Shown one piece after another: positions 1-8,326 of a stretch of DNA of 64,000 nt (the stretch's first letter is position 1; each line of letters opens with the position of its first letter). Made by a program: the position numbers and the translations under genes. Origin of the DNA: Streptomyces sp. NBC_00461 (lineage in GTDB: Bacteria > Actinomycetota > Actinomycetes > Streptomycetales > Streptomycetaceae); the NCBI RefSeq assembly GCF_036013935.1, contig NZ_CP107902.1, positions 8,899,001 to 8,963,000 on the forward strand, written 5' to 3'. The notes below the pieces were generated by a model that worked only from the letters and a program-made list of their open reading frames with translations, had not been told where the DNA came from and searched no databases.

Positions 1-835
1 TGGAGCGGGCGGCAGTGTCGAGGTGGCTTTCGAGCAGGAAGTGGCCGCCGTCGAGCAGGCTGATCTCGGCACCGGGGGAGTCGTCGGCGAAGGCGAGCGC
101 GCCCTCGGGCAGGAAGATCTCGTCGTTGCGGCCCCAGACGGCCAGCAGCGGCACCCGGCTGTCACGCAGGTAGGCGTGCAGCTTCGGATACAGCGGAAGG
201 TTGTTGGCGTAGTCGGCGAACAGGGCCAGCTGCACCAGGTCGTTGCCGGGCCGGGAGACCAGGGCGAAGTCGTGGTGCCAGGTGTCGGGGCTGACCAGGC
301 TCTCGTCCGGCACGCCGTGCAGGTACTGCCACCGGATGGCTTCCAGGGTCAGCGCCTGGCCCACCGCCGCCTCGGTCTGCGGGGTCCGGTCCTGCCAGAA
401 CTCGCGTACCGGCTTCCAGAACCCCGGCGCGAGTCCCGCCTCGTAGCCGTTCCCGTTCTGGGTGATGACCGCCGTGATCGCGGTCGGGTCCTTCAGCGCG
501 AGCCGCCAGCCCACGGGGGCGCCGTAGTCCTGGACGTACATGGCGTAGCGGGTGACGCCGAGCTGCCCGAGGAGGTCGGACGTCAGGTCCGCGAGGGCGT
601 CGAAGGTGTAGTCGAACTCGTCCGCGGGCGGCGCGTCGGACAGACCGAAGCCCAGGTGGTCGGGGGCGATCACGTGGTACCGGTCGGCCAGCAGCGGGAT
701 CAGGTTCCGGAACATGTACGAGCTGGTCGGGAAGCCGTGCAGCAGCACCACGACCGGCGCCTCCTTCGGCCCCGCTTCCCGGTAGAACAGCCGCTGTCCG
801 CGGACGGTGGCGTAACGGTGATGGATGGTCGTCAT
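1..835 (-). CDS. Alpha/beta hydrolase (haloalkane dehalogenase/epoxide hydrolase-like), 3' end outside window
   Basis: The reverse strand reads an open frame from an ATG at 833-835 to the window edge, so the C-terminus is missing. The N-terminus reads MTTIHHRYATVRGQRLFYRE, followed by the oxyanion-hole motif LLHGFPTSSYMFRNL and then APDHLGFGLSD, the standard layout of the haloalkane dehalogenase/epoxide hydrolase branch. The nucleophile region reads YVQDYGAPVGWRLAL, so the nucleophile is probably Asp (QDYG) rather than Ser. A downstream stretch VPLLAVWGRNDEIFLP matches the region carrying the acid residue. The substrate cannot be told from sequence. The gene points away from an inverted repeat at 890-907 that may control it. 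Confidence 0.85.
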   Translation of the reverse strand, partial: MTTIHHRYATVRGQRLFYREAGPKEAPVVVLLHGFPTSSYMFRNLIPLLADRYHVIAPDHLGFGLSDAPPADEFDYTFDALADLTSDLLGQLGVTRYAMYVQDYGAPVGWRLALKDPTAITAVITQNGNGYEAGLAPGFWKPVREFWQDRTPQTEAAVGQALTLEAIRWQYLHGVPDESLVSPDTWHHDFALVSRPGNDLVQLALFADYANNLPLYPKLHAYLRDSRVPLLAVWGRNDEIFLPEGALAFADDSPGAEISLLDGGHFLLESHLDTAARS

Positions 836-889
836 GTCTGCTCCGCTGGGTGCCGGGCCGGTCACTGCCGACCTCTAACCGTTGTCTGA

Positions 890-907
890 GTCGTAAGTGG
901 TTACGAC
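890..907. promoter_or_regulatory. Inverted repeat, candidate operator upstream of the hydrolase
   Basis: GTCGTAA-GTGG-TTACGAC is a perfect 7-bp dyad 55 bp upstream of the hydrolase start. The octamer AGTGGTTA in its right part recurs at 949-956, and a TTGACA-like -35 lies between the copies on the reverse strand (about 933-938). No intact regulator gene adjoins it; the nearest regulator sequence is the LuxR-type relic at 1003-1089. The operator role is inferred. Confidence 0.45.
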
Positions 908-1002
908 TGGAGCCAACCATCAGGCCCATAACCTGTCAAGTGCAAGTTAGTGGTTAGATTGACAAGGTCGCAGAAGCGGCACCCCTGCCCACGACCAACT
1001 GA

Positions 1003-1089
1003 CTGCCCGTACGGGAGGCCCAGATCGCCCAGATGCCCCGCGATGGACTGTCCATCGCGGAGATCGCACCCGGTTGTGCCTTGGCGTGA
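1003..1089 (+). pseudogene. Relic of a LuxR-type HTH domain
   Basis: Frame 1003-1089 reads LPVREAQIAQMPRDGLSIAE then IAPGCALA and a stop. This matches the start of a LuxR/FixJ C-terminal HTH (consensus LTxREaqIaxLaxdGlSnxEIA) but ends halfway through the recognition helix. A stop codon lies directly upstream (1000-1002) and there is no start codon, so it is a dead fragment. The full regulator may once have controlled the neighbouring hydrolase or DUF899 gene, which is speculation. Confidence 0.45.
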
Positions 1090-1098
1090 GCCGGCCGC

Positions 1099-1812
1099 TC
1101 AGCCGTCACCGGAGCCAGAGCCAATGTCTGCGCCTGCGCCGTAGAGCGCGGCGATGTCCTTGGACATCGCCCAGCGGCTGTACGTGGGCGACTGGGGCCA
1201 GCCCTCGGGTGAGTCCTGCCATTCCTCCTGACGTCCGTACGGCAGGAGGTCGATCAGGGCGAAGCTGTGACCGAGCTGCTCCGTGCCCCGGCCGGCCGTG
1301 TGCCAGGTGCGATAGACGGTGTCGCCGTCGCGCAGGAACACGTTGACCGCGAAGCCGCCGTCGGGCGGTGCGCCGACGTCGGCCCCGAACGAGCTGTTGG
1401 CGGTCGAGTACCAGGTCATCCGGTTGCCCACGCGCCGCTTGTACGCGAGTGCCTCTTCGATCGGGCCCTGGGTGACGATGACGAATCGCGCATCGTAGTT
1501 GTCCAGGAACTCCAGGCGGGTGTATTGCGAGGTGAACCCCGTGCAGCCCGGGCACTGCCATTCCTTGCCGGCGAACCACATGTGGTTGTAGACGATCAGT
1601 TGCCTCTTGCCCGCGAAGACGTCCGCCAGCCGAACCGGTCCCTCCTCGCCCTCAAGGGTGTAGTCCGGCATCTCGACCATCGGCAGGCGACGACGCTCGG
1701 CGGCGATGGCGTCGAGCTCACGGGTCGCGGCCTTCTCCCGGGCGCGCAGCGCATCGAGCCGGCCCTCCCAGGTTGCGACGTCGACGACGGGTGGAAGTGC
1801 GTGGGTGGTCAT
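1099..1812 (-). CDS. DUF899 family thioredoxin-fold protein
   Basis: This 237-residue protein starts at ATG 1810-1812 behind a GAGGGG ribosome-binding site; an in-frame upstream extension has no such signal. After a helical N-terminus (LDALRAREKAATRELD) it shows MPDYTLEGEEGPVRLADVF, LIVYNHMWF and WQCPGCTGFTSQY, the hallmark of the DUF899/AhpC-TSA-like family with its single CxxC-like pair (CPGC). Members are cytoplasmic thioredoxin-fold proteins with no firmly established activity. The tail ends in a glycine/serine-rich stretch. It is probably monocistronic. Confidence 0.85.
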   Translation of the reverse strand: MTTHALPPVVDVATWEGRLDALRAREKAATRELDAIAAERRRLPMVEMPDYTLEGEEGPVRLADVFAGKRQLIVYNHMWFAGKEWQCPGCTGFTSQYTRLEFLDNYDARFVIVTQGPIEEALAYKRRVGNRMTWYSTANSSFGADVGAPPDGGFAVNVFLRDGDTVYRTWHTAGRGTEQLGHSFALIDLLPYGRQEEWQDSPEGWPQSPTYSRWAMSKDIAALYGAGADIGSGSGDG

Positions 1813-1926
1813 GGTCCCCTCACAGAGTTCGTGCGCAGCTGTCGCTTGTGGACAGGTAGACCCCACGGGGCCCGGGAACTCATCGGTCGCCACGACCCGT
1901 CGAACGGGTCGCCGTGGTCAGCGTGG

Positions 1927-2100
1927 TCAGCGTGCGATGCGGTGTCTTCTTCCGCCGCGGCGGAAGCGCAGGGCGACGTAGGCGAGATCGGCGAGCAGCA
2001 CGACGACGCCGATGACGAAGAGATAGAACAGGCCGTGTGCGACGAATCCGATGATGCCCAGGACGAGGGCCACGAGAACGAGGAACAGAAAGAGACTCAT
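1927..2100 (-). CDS. Small two-helix membrane protein
   Basis: A 57-residue protein starts at ATG 2098-2100 behind GGGAGAG. The sequence MSLFLFLVLVALVLGIIGFV followed by a second hydrophobic stretch (LFYLFVIGVVVLLADLAYV) predicts two membrane helices, ending in a basic cytoplasmic tail RFRRGGRRHRIAR. Similar short hydrophobic proteins are common in streptomycetes and have no assigned function. It lies 25 bp downstream of the PRC-barrel gene on the same strand, so the two are probably cotranscribed. Confidence 0.7.
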   Translation of the reverse strand: MSLFLFLVLVALVLGIIGFVAHGLFYLFVIGVVVLLADLAYVALRFRRGGRRHRIAR

Positions 2101-2125
2101 CGGCTCTCCCGGCGGCTGCGGTGGC

Positions 2126-2482
2126 TCAGCGGCGGGCGAGGCGGCGTTCGCCGCCGGCCCCTGGCACGTAGTCGAGTTCGTAGTGCGCGAAGATTCCCGG
2201 TTCGTCGGTGGCCGGCAGCTCACCGTCGGTGTCGATCGCGGGTGCCTTTTTGACCACGTCCTTGAGGTGCGCGATCTTGAGATATCCCGGTCCGACGGTC
2301 GCGCCGGGCAGCGGCACGAACACCAGACGGCGACGGGTGGGAAGACCCACCGTCACCGTCGCGAAGAAGGGCAGGTCGGTCGCGGTGTCCACGTACACCG
2401 CCTCCAGGACACCGATCTTGTGACCGTTGGGGTCGACCACGTCGTGGCCACGCCATTCACGGATGTCGCCCGCCTTGAACAT
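2126..2482 (-). CDS. PRC-barrel domain protein
   Basis: The 118-residue protein begins MFKAGDIREWRGHDVVDPNG, followed by KIGVLEAVYVDTATDLPFFA, the typical PRC-barrel beta strands (xGxxVxDxxGxxIGxVxxxxxD). This fold serves in RNA processing and in envelope or photosynthetic assembly proteins; stand-alone copies in actinomycetes are uncharacterised. Two ATGs lie in tandem (2480-2482 and 2483-2485). GGAGG sits 6 nt before the inner one and 3 nt before the outer one, so the inner is preferred. It probably heads an operon with the small membrane protein at 1927-2100. Confidence 0.8.
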   Translation of the reverse strand: MFKAGDIREWRGHDVVDPNGHKIGVLEAVYVDTATDLPFFATVTVGLPTRRRLVFVPLPGATVGPGYLKIAHLKDVVKKAPAIDTDGELPATDEPGIFAHYELDYVPGAGGERRLARR

Positions 2483-2569
2483 CATGAACCTCCGCAATGA
2501 GGTGTACCCCCTATCGCGTTCCTGATGTCCTCGAACGGTGCCGGTCGACGACGTCCGGCGGCTCGTCCG

Positions 2570-2686
2570 CTACGGCCTCGGAGGCTTGACGGCGATGTCG
2601 AGGTAGAAACTGTCGATGCTGCGGACCGCCGCCTCGAACTCCTCCAGGTTCACCGGCTTCGTGACGTAGGCGTTGGCGTGCGGCGG
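2570..2686 (-). pseudogene. 3' tail of a response-regulator gene (Rcp1-type receiver), truncated
   Basis: On the reverse strand this stretch reads HANAYVTKPVNLEEFEAAVR, then SIDSFYLDIAVKPPRP and a TAG. This is the C-terminal end of a stand-alone receiver domain: the conserved Lys in KPV, then the final helix. Everything upstream, including the phospho-acceptor Asp, is missing. Homology stops near 2680-2690, where a kinase coding sequence begins on the opposite strand. The fragment therefore marks one side of a rearrangement. Confidence 0.6.
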
Positions 2687-2721
2687 AGGGCAAAGCCACG
2701 TTCGACTCGCTGCGCGGGGCC

Positions 2722-4977
2722 ATGACCCGCCAGCAGTCCCACCTGGAGAGCGAGCGGGCGGCGGCCGGCCGGGACCTGCGGGACGCGGTGGCCCTGCGGA
2801 ACTGGATGTCCGCCGTCATCGCCGGCGTGATCGTCCTGGTGGCGTTCGCCGTCTTCGAGGGACTGCGGCGCGGCATCACCGACCCGCTCAGCCGGCTCGG
2901 CGCCGACGCCCGTGAGGCCGGGCGAGGGCACTTCGACCGCCCCATCGTCGGCACCGGCCCGGCCGACCTGCGAAGGCTGGCCTCGGACGTGGAGTCGATG
3001 CGCCTGCGCATGGTGGAGGAACTGCAGTTCAGCGAAGAGGCACGCAGCCTGCTGGACGAGCAGGCGGCCGATCTGAAGCGGTCGAACACGGAACTGGAGC
3101 AGTTCGCCTACGTCGCCTCCCACGATCTGCAGGAGCCGCTGCGCAAGGTGTCCAGCTTCACCCAGCTCCTGCAACGACGCTACGGAAACCAGCTGGACGA
3201 GCGGGCCGACCAGTACATCGCCTTCGCCGTCGACGGTGCCAACCGTATGCAGAAGCTCATCAACGACCTGCTGGCCTTCTCCCGCGTCGGCCGCGTGCAC
3301 AACGACCACCAGACGGTCGACCTGGACGCCGTCCTGAACAGGACCCTGGACGACCTCAGCGTGGCCGTGGAGGAGAGCGGCACCGAGATCACCCACGACG
3401 GGCTTCCCACGGTCGTCGGGGACACCACGCAGCTGACCATGCTCTGGCGGAACCTGCTGTCGAACGCGATCAAGTTCCGCGACCCCGACCGGCCGCCGCG
3501 CATCCACGTCGGCGCCACCCGTGTCGACGACCTGTGGGAGTTCGCGGTGAGCGACAACGGCATCGGCATCGATCCGGAGTTCCAGGACAAGGTCTTCATC
3601 CTCTTCCAGAGGCTGCACACCAAGGACACCTATCCGGGAACCGGCATCGGTCTGGCGATGTGCAAGAAGATCGTGGAATTCCACGGAGGCACGATCAGGA
3701 TCGACCCCGACCACCGGCCCGGCACCCGTGTCGTCCTCACCCTTCCCGCTGTCGGCGACGAGTCGACGGCCCCGGAGAGAGGCCCAGCCGTGACCGACCC
3801 GGCCGCCGGCCGCGCAGAGCAGTACCACGTTCTGCTGGTGGAGGACGACGACGGAGACGCCCTCCTGGTCGAGGAACTCCTCTTCGACACCGATCTTCCG
3901 CACACACTCGCGCGATGCCGTACGGCCGCCGACGCGCACACGGCACTCGAAGCGGGCTTCGTCGACTGCGTCCTGCTCGACCTGCACCTGCCCGACGCCT
4001 CCGGAGTGGAGACCGTCCAGGCGATCCAGACGGACACACAGGCCGCCATCATCGTCCTGACCGGGCTGGACGAGCCGCAGGCGGGAGTCGAGGCCCTCGC
4101 CGCCGGCGCGCAGGACTACCTGATCAAGGGCAAGGTCGACCCGGACCTGATCCAGCGGGCCGTCCGCTACGCCGTCCAGCGAAAGCAGGCCGAGCGCGCC
4201 AACGCCGCCCTCCAGATCGGCCGGCTGCGGGCCGAGGAGAACGCCCGCCTGGAACGCGGGCTGCTGCCCCAACCCCTGTTGTCGTCCTCGGCCGTCACCG
4301 CCTCCAGCCGCTACTACCCGGGGCGCGCGCAGGCTCTGCTGGGGGGCGACTTCCTCGACGTCGTACAGACCGACGACGGGCAGGTGCACGCCATCATCGG
4401 GGACGTGAGCGGCCACGGCCCCGACGCCGCCGCCCTCGGTGTCTGCCTCCGCATCGCCTGGCGCGCCCTGACCCTCGGCGGCCACCGCGACCAACATCTG
4501 CTCCACCTGCTGGAACAGATACACGTCGCAGAACGCACCCAGAGCAACCTGTTCACCACCTGCACGCTCATCACGCTGAACCCGGACCGGGGCATCCTCA
4601 CCCTGCACCTGGTCGGCCACCACGAACCCCTCCTGGTCACCGCCGACGGCGCGCGAGAGGTCAGCGCGGCCCACGGAATAGCCCTCGGGATCGCCCCCGG
4701 GCTGCGCATATGGCCGGCCTCCACGCTCACGTTGCCCGTACGGGGCGCGCTCATCGCCTACACCGACGGCCTCATCGAGGGCTTCGCGGACACCAGCACC
4801 ACCCGGCTGGGCGTGGAGGGCCTCCTGCAGATCATCGACGCGATCCGGACGCCGGATCCAGGTCTCCACCTCGACCACCTCATCGCCCGAACCCGCACCC
4901 TCAACGCGGACCGGCACACCGACGACCTCGCCGTCCTACGACTGGACTGGGACACCGGCACCGACGACGCCCAGTAG
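2722..4977 (+). CDS. Histidine kinase - receiver - PP2C (SpoIIE-type) phosphatase fusion, N-terminally truncated
   Basis: The 751-residue product contains a membrane helix (about 29-47, WMSAVIAGVIVLVAFAVFEG), a HAMP segment (50-104), and a HisKA domain with YVASHDLQEPL (phospho-acceptor His about 134). The HATPase carries LLSNAIKF, DNGIGID and GTGIGLAM. A receiver follows from VLLVEDDDGD with VLLDLHLPD (Asp about 420). The C-terminal phosphatase has LERGLLPQ, GGDFLDV and IGDVSGHGPDAAA. In-frame codons upstream of the ATG (KATFDSLRGAM) resemble the end of a CHASE3 sensor, so the first helix and sensor were probably lost at the scar near 2685. No good ribosome-binding site precedes the ATG. Phosphorelay control of a partner-switch phosphatase is inferred. 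Confidence 0.8.
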   Translation: MTRQQSHLESERAAAGRDLRDAVALRNWMSAVIAGVIVLVAFAVFEGLRRGITDPLSRLGADAREAGRGHFDRPIVGTGPADLRRLASDVESMRLRMVEELQFSEEARSLLDEQAADLKRSNTELEQFAYVASHDLQEPLRKVSSFTQLLQRRYGNQLDERADQYIAFAVDGANRMQKLINDLLAFSRVGRVHNDHQTVDLDAVLNRTLDDLSVAVEESGTEITHDGLPTVVGDTTQLTMLWRNLLSNAIKFRDPDRPPRIHVGATRVDDLWEFAVSDNGIGIDPEFQDKVFILFQRLHTKDTYPGTGIGLAMCKKIVEFHGGTIRIDPDHRPGTRVVLTLPAVGDESTAPERGPAVTDPAAGRAEQYHVLLVEDDDGDALLVEELLFDTDLPHTLARCRTAADAHTALEAGFVDCVLLDLHLPDASGVETVQAIQTDTQAAIIVLTGLDEPQAGVEALAAGAQDYLIKGKVDPDLIQRAVRYAVQRKQAERANAALQIGRLRAEENARLERGLLPQPLLSSSAVTASSRYYPGRAQALLGGDFLDVVQTDDGQVHAIIGDVSGHGPDAAALGVCLRIAWRALTLGGHRDQHLLHLLEQIHVAERTQSNLFTTCTLITLNPDRGILTLHLVGHHEPLLVTADGAREVSAAHGIALGIAPGLRIWPASTLTLPVRGALIAYTDGLIEGFADTSTTRLGVEGLLQIIDAIRTPDPGLHLDHLIARTRTLNADRHTDDLAVLRLDWDTGTDDAQ

Positions 4978-5162
4978 ACGGCCCGCTGTCACCGGCGCCG
5001 CCACTGCGGCGGCCTGTTCGGCGTCCGACGGTAGAGCCGCCACCGCCCGGCGGGCCGCTCGCCCCTGTACCGTACGGCGAACAGGGCCAGCTGCTCGGGG
5101 AGCCCGCGCGGGTCGGCGAGGGCTTGGCGGAGCAGGGCGCGTCCCGGGGGCGGCACAGTCCG

Positions 5163-5633
5163 TCAGTATCGCAGGGCGGTGCCCACCTCGGCCTTCACCT
5201 CGCCCGACAGCTTGTGGGTGCTGCGGGCCGTCGCCTCACCGGACTTGCCTGCCGCGACGTCGGAGAGCGTGACCACCACCACGTCGAGGAGGTTGCCGCC
5301 GGCGTCCTCGAAGTTGACCTGGATGGCGAAGGACTTGGCGGAGGACGCCGTGTTGTCGGCACTCACGCGCACGGTCGTCCGCCCGTCGCCGTCCGTCGTG
5401 GGCGTGCCCAGCTTCACCGAGGCCTTGGCGTCGACGCCACCCTTCGCCTCGTCCAGTTTCCGACCCGCCTCAGCGGTCGCGGACGCGAGTGCCTCGGAGG
5501 CGCGCGAGGCGAGGGACGTCGCGGCCGATGCCGCCTTGCTGACCGCGGAGGACGGGTTGGTGTCGTCCGAGCAGCCGGTCAGACTTGCCGCGACGACCAC
5601 TGCCAGCACCGCACCTGCCTTCCAGCGAGCCAT
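5163..5633 (-). CDS. Secreted lipoprotein of unknown function (FxLYD-like)
   Basis: A 156-residue lipoprotein starts at ATG 5631-5633 behind GGAG. The signal MARWKAGAVLAVVVAASLTG ends in a lipobox with Cys at residue 21. An Ala/Ser-rich helical linker (SKAASAATSLASRASEALAS) follows. The C-terminal half has beta strands TVRVSADNTASSAKSFAIQV and LLDVVVVTLSDVAAGKSGEA. This pattern resembles the FxLYD domains of actinobacterial lipoproteins, but that match is tentative. It is probably anchored on the outer face of the membrane and transcribed alone. Confidence 0.75.
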   Translation of the reverse strand: MARWKAGAVLAVVVAASLTGCSDDTNPSSAVSKAASAATSLASRASEALASATAEAGRKLDEAKGGVDAKASVKLGTPTTDGDGRTTVRVSADNTASSAKSFAIQVNFEDAGGNLLDVVVVTLSDVAAGKSGEATARSTHKLSGEVKAEVGTALRY

Positions 5634-5839
5634 GACGTCTCCTTCGCACTCGGTCCCCCTCTCCCTCCCTCCCGGTCCCAGTGAAGTGCCTGTCGGTGGC
5701 GCCCGCATGCCGACGTCACCCGAACGGCAGGGGAGCGCCGCAAGGCCCCACCAGCCGCAATGCGCTCGTCCGGCCTGCCCTATCATCCGTCTCCAGGAGC
5801 CGGCAGCCGGCAGCCGGGAGCCGTCGAGGGGGCGCAGGG

Positions 5840-6046
5840 ATGGTGGCAGTACGCATGGCAGCGGCGGTGCTGGTCACGTGGGCTGCGCTGATCGTGCTCC
5901 TGCTCGCGCCGTCGCCCCTGCCGGAGCACTGGCGCTACTACATCTACTCCCCGGCGAGCGTGGGTCTGTGGATGCTGGCCATGCTCGTCGCGCCTGTCGT
6001 GGTCTGCTTCGCGAAATGGCCATGGATCAAGTCGGGCGGCAGCTGA
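5840..6046 (+). CDS. Small integral membrane protein
   Basis: A 68-residue protein starts at ATG 5840 with a purine-rich GAGGGGGCGCAGGG just upstream; a longer in-frame version lacks such a signal. It has two hydrophobic helices, MAAAVLVTWAALIVLLLAPS and SVGLWMLAMLVAPVVVCFA, separated by PLPEHWRYYIYSP, and ends in KWPWIKSGGS. No family is recognised. It is divergent from the lipoprotein gene, with about 200 bp between them. Confidence 0.6.
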   Translation: MVAVRMAAAVLVTWAALIVLLLAPSPLPEHWRYYIYSPASVGLWMLAMLVAPVVVCFAKWPWIKSGGS

Positions 6047-6165
6047 ACCGCGTTTCACCGAGCACGGTGAGCCCCCGAGCCGCGGGCGACGTACGCGACT
6101 CGGCATCCTCGGCAGACCTCGCCCGGAACGGGCACGGGCTTTCCCGGAGGCTGGCTGAAAGCTGA

Positions 6166-6445
6166 CGCTGGGCCTTCTCCCACCCGGCCCGCAAGGTCTA
6201 CTGCAACCTGCCCATCACCGGCCTGTCGGTCGCCGTGGCCCTCTTCATCGGCACCGTCGAACTGCTGGGCCTGGTCGCCGAGAAGGCCGGCCTGCACGGC
6301 GCGTTCTGGGACTGGGGCTCCGGCCTGGACCTCAACATCATCGGATACGTCATCGTCGGAATGTTCTTCGCGACCTGGGCGATCGCACTGGTGGACGGCG
6401 GGTCTGGCACAGGGACCCACCCCCGCCGAACAGGGCGCCGAGTAG
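6166..6445 (+). pseudogene. Relic of a HoxN/HupN/NixA-family nickel/cobalt permease
   Basis: The frame from 6169 reads WAFSHPARKVYCNLPITGLS, then VAVALFIGTVELLGL and LDLNIIGYVIVGMFFATWAI, which matches the last transmembrane helices of NixA-type Ni/Co permeases. A stop at 6163 cuts it off upstream, and the N-terminal helices with the metal-binding HxxxxDH motif are absent. After ALV the homologous tail (AGLAQGPTPAEQGAE plus stop at 6443-6445) continues in another frame, so there is also a frameshift near 6390-6400. It cannot make a working transporter. It lies next to cobH, which needs cobalt upstream in its pathway. Confidence 0.65.
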
Positions 6446-6535
6446 CCGCGCCGCCCATCTGGCAGGTGCGGCCGCGCGAGCCGGGGTCGTACGGAGCCGA
6501 CACGATGCCGATGCCGACGCCCTACGGCCTCACGC

Positions 6536-7162
6536 TCACTCCACCTCGCTCGCGATCGCGTTGATTGCCGCGGCGGCGATGGCGCTGCCTCCGCGTCGGC
6601 CACGGACGATCAGGTGTTCGAGGCCGGACGGATGCTCGGCGAGTGCGTCCTTCGATTCGGCGGCGCCCACGAAGCCCACCGGAACGCCGATGACCGCGGC
6701 CGGGCGGGGCGCTCCCTCCTCGATCAGCTCCAGGAGGCGGAACAGGGCGGTGGGCGCGTTACCGACGGCGACCACCGCACCCTCCAGCCGGTCCCGCCAC
6801 AGCTCCAGCGCGGCGGCACTGCGCGTCGTGCCCAGCTTCGCGGCCAACTCGGGGACGCCGGGGTCGGAGAGGGTGCACAGCACGTCGTTGTCGGCGGGCA
6901 GCCGATTGCGGGTCACGCCGCTGGCCACCATCCTGACGTCGGTGAAGATCGGTGCCCCGGCGCGCAGGGCCTCGCGGGCGCGGGCCACCACGCCGGGCGT
7001 GTAGGACAGGTCCCGCACGAGGTCGACCATCCCGCAGGCGTGGATCATCCGAACCGCGACCTGGCTGACGTCGGCGGGCAGGCCCGCGAGGTCCGCTTCC
7101 GCGCGGATGGTGGCAAAGGACTGGCGGTAGATCGCCGCGCCGTCCTTCTCGTACTCGTACAC
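6536..7162 (-). CDS. cobH: Precorrin-8X methylmutase
   Basis: The 208-residue protein starts with GTG behind an AGAGAG tract. It carries the family's catalytic region [15 protein letters not shown] (His about 41), [47 protein letters not shown], and the C-terminal [16 protein letters not shown]. The length matches CobH/CbiC. The enzyme moves a methyl group from C-11 to C-12, converting precorrin-8X to hydrogenobyrinate (or the cobalt form to cobyrinate). The other corrin-ring genes are not in the window, so it is split from the main cob set or is a spare copy. Neighbours are a dead Ni/Co permease and the B12-dependent mutase operon. Confidence 0.93.
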   Translation of the reverse strand: MYEYEKDGAAIYRQSFATIRAEADLAGLPADVSQVAVRMIHACGMVDLVRDLSYTPGVVARAREALRAGAPIFTDVRMVASGVTRNRLPADNDVLCTLSDPGVPELAAKLGTTRSAAALELWRDRLEGAVVAVGNAPTALFRLLELIEEGAPRPAAVIGVPVGFVGAAESKDALAEHPSGLEHLIVRGRRGGSAIAAAAINAIASEVE

Positions 7163-7342
7163 CGTGCTTCTACTCTCTCTTACCGGTCATGCATGCGGGC
7201 CGCGGCCGGATCGACGGCGACCGTACCCACCATCTCTCGACCGGCGGGCGCATGGCGGCGAGCATACCGACCGGCTCTCGACGGGCCGTTGCCCCACCGC
7301 CCGTCGGCCGGGCCCGGGTCCGAGTAGGGGTCCGAGCCCGGG

Positions 7343-8326
7343 TCAATCCTCCGGTCCGCCGAACGCACCCAGGATGCGCTCGGCGGCGAGTGTCGCCGTC
7401 AACTTGCCGTCCCTGACCTGCTGTTCCAGGCTCGGCGCGAGAGCTCGCACGGCCGGGTCCGAGTGGAGGCGGCCGAGGAGTTCGTCGCGGACCATCGTCC
7501 AGGCCCAGTCGACCTGCTGGTCGCGGCGTTTGGCGGCGAGGCGGCCGGTCGAGTCGAGGAGGGTCCGGTGCTGTTCCAGCCGCTCCCAGACGGCGTCCAG
7601 GCCGGTCGATTCGCGGGCGCTGCAGTGCAGCACCGGCGGAGCCCAGAACGCGTCCTTGCCGTGCATCAGCCGCAGCGCGCCCGCCAACTCCCGTGCGGCG
7701 GCCTGGGCGTCGCGCTCGTGCGGACCGTCCGCCTTGTTGACGGCGATCACGTCGGCCAGCTCCAGGACGCCCTTCTTGATGCCCTGCAGCTGGTCACCCG
7801 TGCGGGCCAGCGTCAGCAGCAGGAACGAGTCGACCATGTTCGCGACGGCGGTCTCCGACTGGCCGACGCCGACGGTCTCCACCAGCACCACGTCGTAACC
7901 CGCCGCCTCCATCACCACGATCGACTCACGGGTCGCCTTGGCGACCCCGCCGAGCGTGCCCGCGGTGGGGGAGGGCCGTACGAAGGCGGAAGGGTCGACG
8001 GCCAGGCGTTCCATGCGCGTCTTGTCGCCCAGGATCGAGCCGCCCGTACGGCTGGAGGACGGGTCCACGGCGAGCACGGCCACCCGGTGTCCGAGCGAGG
8101 TCAGCATCGTGCCGAATGCGTCGATGAACGTCGACTTGCCCACGCCCGGGACACCACTGACGCCGATCCGCCGGGCCCGGCCGCTGTGTGGAAGCAGTGC
8201 GGTCAGCAACTCCTGGGCCAGCACCCGGTGTTGGGGCCGGGTGGACTCGACGAGCGTGATGGCGCGCGCGATGATCGCCCGCTTCCCGACGAGGACTCCC
8301 TTCACATAGGCGTCGACATCGATCAC
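7343..8326 (-). CDS. meaB: Methylmalonyl-CoA mutase-associated GTPase MeaB
   Basis: The 327-residue G3E GTPase has Walker [10 protein letters not shown] (residues 58-66), Walker B/switch regions [20 protein letters not shown] and ETVGVGQSE, and NKAD for guanine recognition. MeaB/ArgK GTPases gate cofactor loading and protect methylmalonyl-CoA mutase from inactivation. The GTG start at 8324-8326 overlaps the mutB stop by 4 nt (GTGA), so translation is probably coupled. The gene order mutA-mutB-meaB is the classical actinobacterial arrangement. Confidence 0.95.
   Translation of the reverse strand: MIDVDAYVKGVLVGKRAIIARAITLVESTRPQHRVLAQELLTALLPHSGRARRIGVSGVPGVGKSTFIDAFGTMLTSLGHRVAVLAVDPSSSRTGGSILGDKTRMERLAVDPSAFVRPSPTAGTLGGVAKATRESIVVMEAAGYDVVLVETVGVGQSETAVANMVDSFLLLTLARTGDQLQGIKKGVLELADVIAVNKADGPHERDAQAAARELAGALRLMHGKDAFWAPPVLHCSARESTGLDAVWERLEQHRTLLDSTGRLAAKRRDQQVDWAWTMVRDELLGRLHSDPAVRALAPSLEQQVRDGKLTATLAAERILGAFGGPED

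Noticed and set aside
2650..4917. Very long reverse-strand open frame opposite the sensor kinase
   Set aside because: It is a GC-codon-bias shadow. The forward strand encodes a clear kinase-receiver-phosphatase; the reverse translation has no recognisable domain.
6047..6165. Possible cobalamin riboswitch before the nixA relic
   Set aside because: Some GC-rich blocks look similar, but the conserved core elements seen at 12.5 and 51.6 kb are absent.
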